A stretch of DNA of 5,043 nucleotides, taken from contig DAOWJD010000027.1 of NCBI GenBank assembly GCA_030640565.1, positions 1-5,043 on the forward strand. The letters run 5' to 3'. The notes beneath the pieces were generated by a model that searched no databases, was not told the origin of the DNA, and worked only from the letters and a program-made list of their open reading frames with translations. This document shows positions 1-5,043 of the stretch, one piece after another. Every line of letters begins with the position of its first letter. The first letter of the stretch is position 1. The DNA is from Nanobdellota archaeon (lineage in GTDB: Archaea > Nanobdellota > Nanobdellia > Pacearchaeales > GW2011-AR1). Made by a program: the position numbers and the translations under genes.

Positions 1-42
1 ATATAAACTTACTTACTTCTAATTAATAGTAAGTTTTATATA
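1..42. promoter_or_regulatory. Divergent promoter with palindromic putative operator
   Basis: The arm AAACTTACT (5-13) is the exact reverse complement of AGTAAGTTT (28-36), with a 14-base spacer. A second register, ACTTACT (11-17) with AGTAAGT (28-34), is also possible because ACTT repeats in tandem. The right arm runs into a TATA box, TTTTATATA at 34-42, centred about 26 bases before the ATG at 64, which fits a leaderless transcript of the TrmB gene. The left arm runs into ATATAAA (1-7), which read on the minus strand is also a TATA box, implying a divergent gene left of the window. An inverted repeat touching both TATA boxes is a typical place for a repressor; autoregulation by the TrmB protein is inference. 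Confidence 0.6.
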
Positions 43-63
43 GGATTATTGCTTTTTTACTGT

Positions 64-798
64 ATGAACCAAAAAATCTTAGAAGAAATTGGATTATCAA
101 AAAATGAGATTAAAGTATATTTAGCTTTATTGAAATTAGGTAAAACCACTTCTTGGAAACTTATATCAGAAACAGGAATACAAGTCTCAGCATTGTATTA
201 TTGTTTAGATAATCTTATCAAAAAAGGTCTAGCCAGTTACAGCATAATAGCAAATAAAAAACATTTTCAAGCAGCATCTCCTGAACAATTAATCCAATTA
301 GTAGATAACAGAAAAAAACAACTGGAAACAATACTTCCAGAATTAAAAGCAATTCAAAAAACTAGTGAAGAAAGAATACAAACAAATATATATGAAAACT
401 ATAAAGGATTCAAAGGAATTTATGATAGATTATTAAGAGTGATGCGAAAAGGTGATACTTACTATGTTTTTGGAGCAAGACAGATTGGGGATAAAGCAGA
501 TAAAAATACTAATCTAATGCTAACTAACTTCCACAAACAAAGAGATAAACAAGGCATAAAAGTCAAAATTATATTCAATAAAGATGTTGAAAAAGAAGTT
601 AGAAAAGTTGCAAAAGGATTCAAGTATATGAATTTCAAATTCAGTAATATTAAGACGAACTCTTTTGTTTTGATTTATGATAATAGAATTGTCAATTTTC
701 TTTACACTGAAAAATTAATTGCAATAGAAACTATTTCAAAAGATGTTTATGAATCTTATAAAAAATTCTTTGAAGAAATGTGGAAAACAGCAAAATAA
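64..798 (+). CDS. TrmB-family transcriptional regulator
   Basis: A 244-residue DNA-binding regulator of the archaeal TrmB family, which typically senses sugars or other small ligands. Residues 1-72 form the N-terminal winged helix: the family pattern 'GLSKNEIKVYLALLKLG' at 10-26, a recognition-helix region around 37-55 with 'LIKKGL' at 51-56, and the wing leading to 'FQAASPEQL' at 68-76. Residues 74-105 are a charged helical, probably coiled-coil linker used for dimerisation. Residues 108-244 begin with 'NIYENYKGFKGIY', usual for the TrmB C-terminal phospholipase-D-like sensor domain. I chose the ATG at 64 over an in-frame TTG at 49 because conserved sequence starts there and the TATA box at 34-42 would place transcription start at the ATG. 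Ligand and targets cannot be read from the sequence; the palindrome just upstream suggests autoregulation. The gene converges on the DHH gene with abutting stops. Confidence 0.88.
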   Translation: MNQKILEEIGLSKNEIKVYLALLKLGKTTSWKLISETGIQVSALYYCLDNLIKKGLASYSIIANKKHFQAASPEQLIQLVDNRKKQLETILPELKAIQKTSEERIQTNIYENYKGFKGIYDRLLRVMRKGDTYYVFGARQIGDKADKNTNLMLTNFHKQRDKQGIKVKIIFNKDVEKEVRKVAKGFKYMNFKFSNIKTNSFVLIYDNRIVNFLYTEKLIAIETISKDVYESYKKFFEEMWKTAK

Positions 799-1839
<1,041 letters not shown>

Positions 1840-1860
1840 AAGTCAAAATTAATCAATAAA

Positions 1861-1870
1861 GGTATTTAAA
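1861..1870 (-). promoter_or_regulatory. TATA box of the DHH phosphoesterase gene
   Basis: Read on the minus strand this is TTTAAATACC, centred about 26 bases before the ATG at 1839. That is the distance expected between an archaeal TATA box and the transcription start, so the transcript probably begins at or next to the start codon. No Shine-Dalgarno site is seen before this gene. The box lies in the 60-base gap after the deoxyhypusine synthase family stop, so the DHH gene can be transcribed independently of that upstream gene. Confidence 0.55.
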
Positions 1871-1899
1871 CATTCAGAAATGAATATTTTAGAAATCAG

Positions 1900-2805
1900 T
1901 TAATCTTTAACAGAAGCCAAAAGTAATGGGAGAGCAATTGTTGCATCACAAAAAATATCTATGTATTCTACATCTTTTTTCATTTTTCCCCAGGAAATTC
2001 CTTCTTCAAGAGGAGCTCCAGAACTATTTCCTGTCTCAGGCCTGTCTGTAGTTATTTGAATTCCATAATCAGCCCCTTTAGAAAATTGTAGGCTTTGTTG
2101 AATAAAATTTTTTGGAACTCCACCAGTAACGTAAATAACCCCATTCTTTTTTGAACTCCAAGCAATATCAATAATTTCTTTCATATCATCAAAAGCATCT
2201 ATACTAAGGCTCTTCCCAGAAGCAAGTCTTCCCCAAATCATAAGTCCTATCCCACAATCTGAAATTCCTGGACAAAATATGGGAATCTTTTTTTCATAAC
2301 ATGTTCTTAAAATACTATTGTTTCCTTCTGGAAGAAGTTCTCCAATCTTTTTCAAAAAACCAGTTATATTTTTTGAATCTTGGAATTTCTCCCAATTTTT
2401 TTCAAAAAATTTCTCAATCTTCTCATAAACAGAATTCTTCATAAAAACATTATACATCCTATCAAATCCTTTATCATGAAACTCTTTGTCATCCCAATGG
2501 TCACAATGATAATGAGATTCTCCTAAGGCCTCTATAAGATCATGAGTTAGGTTCGCCCCTGTAGTTACAAAAACATTGATTTTTCCTTCTTTAATCATAT
2601 CTATAATAATTTCTTTCATTCCTGCAGGCACCATTGCTCCTGCAACACCTAAAAAAACCTTGCATTCCTCATCAGAAAACATTTTTTTCATTATTTCAGA
2701 AGCCTTCCCTATCTTTCTTGCTCCAAAACCAGCTTCTTTCATCCCCCCAACTAATTCAGAAACTTTCATTTCTTTTTTTATTTTTACAGGTTTTATTTTT
2801 TCCAT
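1900..2805 (-). CDS. dys: Deoxyhypusine synthase family protein, variant active site
   Basis: A 301-residue NAD-dependent enzyme of the deoxyhypusine synthase (DHS) family. Classical members move the aminobutyl group of spermidine to a lysine of translation factor a/eIF5A. Family marks are the N-terminal 'GFGARKIGKASEI' (26-38), the nucleotide-binding stretch 'FVTTGANLTHD' (79-89), 'CPGISDCGIG' (178-187), 'GGVPKN' (228-233) and 'LEEGISWGK' (266-274), where K274 matches the lysine forming the enzyme-imine intermediate (human K329). W272 and E267 match human W327 and E323. Aligned by eye, three other human substrate-site residues differ: D243 becomes L188, H288 becomes N233 and D316 becomes S262. 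The 'PKNF' form recalls DHS-like proteins of bacteria and some archaea, so the amine donor or product may differ. Length is near that of archaeal DHS. No eIF5A gene is in view. Family confidence is high; exact activity is uncertain. Confidence 0.88.
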   Translation of the reverse strand: MEKIKPVKIKKEMKVSELVGGMKEAGFGARKIGKASEIMKKMFSDEECKVFLGVAGAMVPAGMKEIIIDMIKEGKINVFVTTGANLTHDLIEALGESHYHCDHWDDKEFHDKGFDRMYNVFMKNSVYEKIEKFFEKNWEKFQDSKNITGFLKKIGELLPEGNNSILRTCYEKKIPIFCPGISDCGIGLMIWGRLASGKSLSIDAFDDMKEIIDIAWSSKKNGVIYVTGGVPKNFIQQSLQFSKGADYGIQITTDRPETGNSSGAPLEEGISWGKMKKDVEYIDIFCDATIALPLLLASVKD

Positions 2806-2830
2806 TTTTTAATTGTTTAAATTATTAGTT

Positions 2831-2838
2831 ATAAAAAA
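2831..2838 (-). promoter_or_regulatory. TATA box of the deoxyhypusine synthase family gene
   Basis: On the minus strand this reads TTTTTTAT (followed by AAC), centred about 29 bases before the ATG at 2805, giving a leaderless or nearly leaderless transcript. No Shine-Dalgarno site precedes the ATG; the bases there are an A-rich run. The surroundings are very AT-rich, so the exact box is less certain than those of the other genes. Confidence 0.42.
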
Positions 2839-2866
2839 CACATGAGATTTAATTTATTTAAAAATA

Positions 2867-2923
2867 TTAAGAACTATAAATTGGGATAGCTAGACTTTCA
2901 ATAATTTCTGCGTTTTTATCCAT
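2867..2923 (-). CDS. Possible 18-residue leaderless micro-ORF
   Basis: An ATG on the minus strand at 2923 opens an 18-codon frame ending in TAA at 2867-2869; it encodes MDKNAEIIESLAIPIYSS. The length alone proves nothing. Two things support it: the ATG lies about 26 bases after a strong TATA box (minus 2952-2945), the spacing seen for longer genes here, and the body (about 2881-2920) is less AT-rich than the flanking spacer, as if under selection. It ends 61 bases before the deoxyhypusine synthase family start, so it might be an upstream peptide of that gene, a free micropeptide, the remnant of a lost gene, or part of a small RNA. I do not recognise the peptide. Confidence 0.3.
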   Translation of the reverse strand: MDKNAEIIESLAIPIYSS

Positions 2924-2944
2924 ATAAAATAAAAAAATAGGATA

Positions 2945-2952
2945 TTTATAAA
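2945..2952. promoter_or_regulatory. Palindromic TATA box TTTATAAA
   Basis: TTTATAAA is its own reverse complement, so the core does not fix direction. Read on the minus strand it is centred about 26 bases before the ATG of the 18-codon frame at 2923. Read on the plus strand it would start transcription near 2974 and give the 71-aa gene a leader of about 45 bases, in addition to that gene's own nearer TATA box. Mapping the 5' ends would decide. Confidence 0.45.
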
Positions 2953-2989
2953 GTTATCATATTAAAGCAAGTATTACATCACAAAAATC

Positions 2990-2997
2990 TTTTTAAA
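2990..2997 (+). promoter_or_regulatory. TATA box of the 71-aa membrane protein gene
   Basis: TTTTTAAA, preceded by the A-rich ACAAAAATC that could act as a BRE, is centred about 25 bases before the ATG at 3019. This fits a leaderless transcript. There is no Shine-Dalgarno site before the start codon. Confidence 0.55.
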
Positions 2998-3018
2998 TGA
3001 AAAGTTCATAATAAATTT

Positions 3019-3234
3019 ATGAACAAATGGCTTGAACTACTTTTAGGATTAGTTCTTCTTATAGGAATAATTTTAGTAGGGTGGGCCTCATCTGCATATT
3101 CTTGGGCAATATTTGGTAAAGACCTAAATTTTTTACATGCTGCATGGATCTTTCTTAAAGGAGGAATTTTCTGGTTTGTTGTTTTAATAGCCTTCTTGCT
3201 AATTGTCTTAGGAATAAATGACTTAAGAGAATAA
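3019..3234 (+). CDS. Small two-helix membrane protein (71 aa), function unknown
   Basis: The protein has two hydrophobic segments, about residues 5-23 and 47-66, joined by a short aromatic loop with 'FGKDLNFLHAAWIFLKGG' at 32-49, and a short charged tail ending NDLRE. The pattern of a start 'MNKWLELLLG', a middle 'FLKGG' and an end 'LGINDL' looks like small conserved membrane proteins I associate with DPANN genomes; that is memory, not a search result. The start fits a leaderless TATA box at 2990-2997. No catalytic motif is visible and I assign no function. The next gene is on the opposite strand and converges on it, so it is probably monocistronic and ends at the T-rich region near 3299-3307. 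Confidence 0.75.
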   Translation: MNKWLELLLGLVLLIGIILVGWASSAYSWAIFGKDLNFLHAAWIFLKGGIFWFVVLIAFLLIVLGINDLRE

Positions 3235-3284
3235 GCTTACTACCCCTTTCTTCTAAAGAAAACAAATTCAAAGGAAAAATTTCT

Positions 3285-3307
3285 AAAAAAATAAAAAATT
3301 ATTTTTT
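3285..3307. terminator. Bidirectional T-tract terminator between converging small genes
   Basis: AAAAAATAA (3286-3294) and TTATTTTTT (3299-3307) form a perfect 9-base inverted repeat with a 4-base loop, made only of A and T. On either strand the transcript meets a U-run (TTATTTTTT on plus, TTTTTTATTTTTTT on minus), which is how archaeal RNA polymerase usually terminates. It lies between the 71-aa gene ending at 3234 and the 45-aa gene, and overlaps the TAA and last codons of the latter. The T-runs matter more here than the weak A/T stem. Confidence 0.5.
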
Positions 3308-3436
3308 AAGCAGTAAACCACCTATTACTGCAATAGCTCCACCAATCAATGGTAAGTAAAAGTCAGCTCCCCAAAATTGACCTACTATTGCTACAACTCC
3401 ACCAATTAAAATCAATACTTTTGAATTATTTGCCAT
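3299..3436 (-). CDS. Small two-helix membrane protein (45 aa), function unknown
   Basis: A 45-residue protein, too short for ordinary ORF length cut-offs but well supported: ATG at 3436, TAA at 3299-3301, and a strong Shine-Dalgarno site AGGAGGT four bases before the ATG. It has two hydrophobic, glycine-rich segments (about 6-22 and 27-43). Each carries a 'LIGG' followed by 'VAIVG' or 'IAVIGG', so the protein looks like a short internal repeat of a helix motif, broken by the loop 'QFWGADFY' at 20-27 and ended by two lysines. Such Gly-rich hairpins pack tightly and often oligomerise, but that is general knowledge, not seen here. I do not recognise the family. Its promoter shares the word AGTAAGTT with the TrmB gene promoter, hinting at common control. 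Confidence 0.75.
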   Translation of the reverse strand: MANNSKVLILIGGVVAIVGQFWGADFYLPLIGGAIAVIGGLLLKK

Positions 3437-3440
3437 TTCA

Positions 3441-3447
3441 ACCTCCT
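3441..3447 (-). promoter_or_regulatory. Strong Shine-Dalgarno site of the 45-aa gene
   Basis: On the minus strand it reads AGGAGGT, complementary to the CCUCC at the 16S rRNA 3' end, with four bases (TGAA) before the ATG. It fixes the start of the 45-aa protein. It is the only clear Shine-Dalgarno site in the window; the other genes appear leaderless or lack one. Confidence 0.8.
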
Positions 3448-3487
3448 TTTGATTATCTGTTTTAATACAATTAATAAAAAATTAAAG

Positions 3488-3506
3488 TATATAAAGTTAA
3501 CTTACT
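3488..3506 (-). promoter_or_regulatory. TATA box and upstream element of the 45-aa gene
   Basis: On the minus strand AGTAAGTT (3506-3499) is followed three bases later by TTTATATA (3495-3488). A start about 25 bases on would fall near 3466, giving a leader of about 30 bases that contains the Shine-Dalgarno site. The same 8-mer adjoins the TATA boxes at 1-42. The palindrome AAGTTAACTT (3494-3503) overlaps the element and could be an operator. Weaker A/T-rich boxes closer to the gene, such as TTTTTATTAA at minus 3480-3471, are alternatives. Confidence 0.5.
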
Positions 3507-3525
3507 TAAAATTTAAAATTCTATG

Positions 3526-4146
3526 TCATAATATCTGTGTAGTTCTAACAGAATATAGTCGATTCTTTAAATAATCCAATATCTTTGCGTTGTGTTCTGC
3601 TCTTTCATAATTTTTCTCTTTAATATAAGAAGATTTCCAACCAAACATCCCACCAACAAATGCAGAAACTCCTACTGAAATCATTGAAACTTTTAGAAAA
3701 CTCCTTCTAGTTATCTTTTTACCTATACCTTTTCCTATCGCTACACGACCAGTCTCCATTGTTCCGTATACAACACCCCCACTTGTTATAGTCATGCTAA
3801 CAGGATTCCCTATGATATTTATATGATTATTTTCATAAAAATCCTCGACACACATTTCTGTATGTTTCAACCTATCAGAATCAATTCTTTCTAAATGTGG
3901 ATAGTAGATTTTACCTCTTGGTTTAGTATAAATACTAACTTCTTTAAGAAAAGTGGTGTCTCCTTTCCCTTGTATTACATCTTCAACAACAGGATTTACC
4001 TTTCTGTGTTCTTCAAACTTTTCACACATTTTCTCGTCAAAATATTTCCTCTTATAAGTTCCGGACGGGAGTAATCTTTTTGTCCTCCTTGCAAGATCCC
4101 TGATTTGATTTATATCTTCAATTAAAGTTATCCTCTCAACACCCAT
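3526..4146 (-). CDS. Hypothetical protein with internal Tat-like motif and one membrane segment
   Basis: I do not recognise this 206-residue protein. Residues 1-145 are hydrophilic and look like a soluble domain, with basic stretches such as 'ARRTKRLL' (19-26) and 'TYKRKYF' (30-36). Then comes TRRSFLK (146-152), an exact twin-arginine signal motif, followed by the only hydrophobic stretch (about 153-170, ending FGW) and a charged, probably helical tail (171-206). Tat signals belong at the N-terminus, so either the motif is fortuitous and the segment is a plain membrane anchor, or a second product starts inside the gene; M130 would place the twin arginines 17 residues in. The ATG at 4146 is backed by a TATA-like box 25 bases upstream. 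The gene ends in TGA, the only one here to do so, and has more CpG (9 in 621 bases) than the genes to its left. Confidence 0.6.
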   Translation of the reverse strand: MGVERITLIEDINQIRDLARRTKRLLPSGTYKRKYFDEKMCEKFEEHRKVNPVVEDVIQGKGDTTFLKEVSIYTKPRGKIYYPHLERIDSDRLKHTEMCVEDFYENNHINIIGNPVSMTITSGGVVYGTMETGRVAIGKGIGKKITRRSFLKVSMISVGVSAFVGGMFGWKSSYIKEKNYERAEHNAKILDYLKNRLYSVRTTQIL

Positions 4147-4166
4147 GATTATAGGATAGAATAAAA

Positions 4167-4175
4167 CTTTTTAAT
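4167..4175 (-). promoter_or_regulatory. TATA-like box of the 206-aa hypothetical gene
   Basis: ATTAAAAAG on the minus strand is centred about 25 bases before the ATG at 4146, in the 53-base gap after the SpoIIM stop. It would give a leaderless transcript and let this gene be expressed apart from the rhomboid-SpoIIM pair, although read-through from them is also possible. Confidence 0.4.
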
Positions 4176-4199
4176 CCTTTCTTTATAATAAGCAAAGCT

Positions 4200-4907
4200 T
4201 TACTTAAAAAGAAAGATAAGGCTTCCTTCTATAATCGCTGCAATTAGTAAAAAAGGGACTATGACAAAAATAAATACTCTAACAGAATTATTAACTTTGA
4301 AAAGAAAATCTTTAAGCTGATATTTTCTCAAGTTTTTATTAAATATAAAGGTTAGGATTATCGCAGGTAACATAAAGAAGATTCCAACCAGTAAAGCGAA
4401 AATATTTTTTCCTTTCCAATAATATTCAAAATATTTATAGATAAAAGGAAAACCTAATTTTAAGCCAAGTCCTAATGAGAGGAATAACGCAGGCAATTCA
4501 AAAATTCCGTGGGGAAGAAGTTTCCACAAAACAAAAATCCCCTCTCCATAAACTGCTTTTGAAGAAACAAATCCGAGAAGATATCCATTTAAAACAGAAG
4601 TTATCACTGAAAAAATTCCTAAGACAACTCCAAAGATCATTCCAAAAAAACTACTTTGGATGTTATTTAAAAAAATAAAATTTATTAGTTCTCCTTGAGA
4701 CATTCCTGCTGTTTTTCTCAACAATCCCTCAATAAAATCAAAAATTTGTTTCTCAAGAGATTCTGAAACAGGAATAAAAGCACCAATAAGGACGAACAAA
4801 AGGAAAATAATCAGAATAGTATAAATAAAATTTCTAGATTCTTTAATATATTCCCAACTTTTTCTATAATTTTCTGTAAAAAAATTCTTTGTTTTTTTCT
4901 TTGCCAT
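4200..4907 (-). CDS. SpoIIM/DUF95 family integral membrane protein
   Basis: A 235-residue polytopic membrane protein of the stage II sporulation protein M (DUF95) family. SpoIIM in Bacillus works with SpoIID and SpoIIP in engulfment, but the family is common in non-sporulating archaea, where its role is unknown, so the name says nothing about sporulation. Family marks are the 'FLNNIQSSFFGM' stretch (79-90), 'VLNGYLLG' (105-112), the signature LPHGIFELPA (131-140) and 'AAIIEG' near the end (223-228). Hydrophobic segments lie at about 25-45, 86-112, 122-150, 168-190 and 210-233, after a basic cytoplasmic N-terminus MAKKKTKN. Length is normal for the family. It starts 13 bases after the rhomboid stop, with no clear Shine-Dalgarno site or well-spaced TATA box of its own, so it is probably co-transcribed with the rhomboid gene. 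Confidence 0.88.
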   Translation of the reverse strand: MAKKKTKNFFTENYRKSWEYIKESRNFIYTILIIFLLFVLIGAFIPVSESLEKQIFDFIEGLLRKTAGMSQGELINFIFLNNIQSSFFGMIFGVVLGIFSVITSVLNGYLLGFVSSKAVYGEGIFVLWKLLPHGIFELPALFLSLGLGLKLGFPFIYKYFEYYWKGKNIFALLVGIFFMLPAIILTFIFNKNLRKYQLKDFLFKVNNSVRVFIFVIVPFLLIAAIIEGSLIFLFK

Positions 4908-4920
4908 TTTTAAAAGTCTT

Positions 4921-5043
4921 CTAACTAAAATGTTTACTAATATATCTTGTTTTTTTCTTGTATTTCTTTTTTAAATATAATCCATAAGCTACCCCAACGA
5001 TAAGTCCTCCAAAATGAGCTGTGTTTCCTATAGGTATATTTCC
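4921..5043 (-). CDS. Rhomboid family intramembrane serine protease, C-terminal part
   Basis: Only the last 40 codons are in the window; the gene continues past 5043. The visible part reads GNTAHFGGLIVGVAYGLYL, then a Lys-rich tail, ending in TAG at 4921-4923. 'AHFGG...G...G' is the signature of the last catalytic transmembrane helix of rhomboid proteases: the histidine (visible residue 10) is the base of the Ser-His dyad, and the spaced glycines pack against the serine helix. The GxSG serine motif must lie outside the window and cannot be checked. The basic tail is probably cytoplasmic. It lies 13 bases upstream of the SpoIIM gene, probably in one transcript. Confidence 0.82.
   Translation of the reverse strand, partial: GNIPIGNTAHFGGLIVGVAYGLYLKKKYKKKTRYISKHFS

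Noticed and set aside
49..63. TTG start for the TrmB gene, five codons upstream of the ATG
   Set aside because: The extra residues (MLFYC) fit no family pattern, and the TATA box at 34-42 would put the transcript start at about the ATG at 64.
1872..1885. Small hairpin ATTCA-GAAA-TGAAT between the DHS family and DHH genes
   Set aside because: The stem is only 5 base pairs in AT-rich sequence, with no clean T-run after it; it is likely chance.
2576..2828. Two overlapping plus-strand frames
   Set aside because: Both are antisense to the 5' end of the deoxyhypusine synthase family gene; their Phe/Ile/Ser-rich translations come from its Lys/Glu-rich codons.
2806..3018. Possible C/D box RNA or tRNA in the longest spacer
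   Set aside because: I found no C box, D box (CTGA) or cloverleaf pattern on either strand in the patch that is richer in G and C.
3247..3261. Hairpin TTTCTT-CTA-AAGAAA after the 71-aa gene
   Set aside because: The 6-base-pair stem has no following T-run; the A/T repeat at 3285-3307 is the better terminator.
4475..4678. 67-codon plus-strand frame
   Set aside because: It is antisense to the conserved core of the SpoIIM gene.

Overview
The window reads as a piece of an AT-rich, gene-dense archaeal chromosome, most likely from a DPANN lineage of the Woesearchaeota/Pacearchaeota kind. The pointers to Archaea are a TrmB-family regulator, a deoxyhypusine synthase family enzyme, and a repeated promoter layout in which a TATA box is centred about 25-29 bases before the ATG, as expected for leaderless archaeal transcripts. 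The DPANN placement is inference from low GC, small compact genes and protein style; no marker gene settles it. TAA, TGA and TAG all serve as stops, so no codon reassignment is visible.

Layout. Positions 1-42 hold a palindromic intergenic region with TATA-like boxes facing both ways, so a divergent gene probably lies just left of the window. A TrmB-type regulator (64-798, +) follows and converges on a RecJ-like DHH/DHHA1 phosphoesterase (799-1839, -); their stop codons abut with no spacer. Next is a deoxyhypusine synthase family gene (1900-2805, -) whose active site differs at several spermidine-contacting positions from the human enzyme. The 213-base gap 2806-3018 holds promoters in both directions and a possible 18-codon leaderless ORF (2867-2923, -).

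Two very small two-helix membrane proteins then converge: a 71-aa one (3019-3234, +) and a 45-aa one (3299-3436, -) too short for routine ORF calling, which has a strong Shine-Dalgarno site, the only clear one in the window. They probably share a bidirectional T-tract terminator. The right third is all minus strand: the 3' end of a rhomboid protease gene (4921-5043), a SpoIIM/DUF95 membrane protein (4200-4907) 13 bases behind it, and an unrecognised 206-aa protein (3526-4146) with a textbook twin-arginine motif oddly placed at residues 146-152.

How the genes relate. Apart from rhomboid-SpoIIM, which look co-transcribed, most genes appear to have their own promoter, so this is a run of single-gene housekeeping and membrane units rather than one pathway. 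No mobile element, CRISPR array, tRNA or rRNA is visible. A possible regulatory link is the 8-mer AGTAAGTT, next to the TATA box of the TrmB gene, of its presumed divergent neighbour and of the 45-aa protein gene. The strongest leads are the deviant deoxyhypusine synthase site, the internal Tat-like motif, the micro-ORF and the shared promoter word. I see no complete new multi-gene system.
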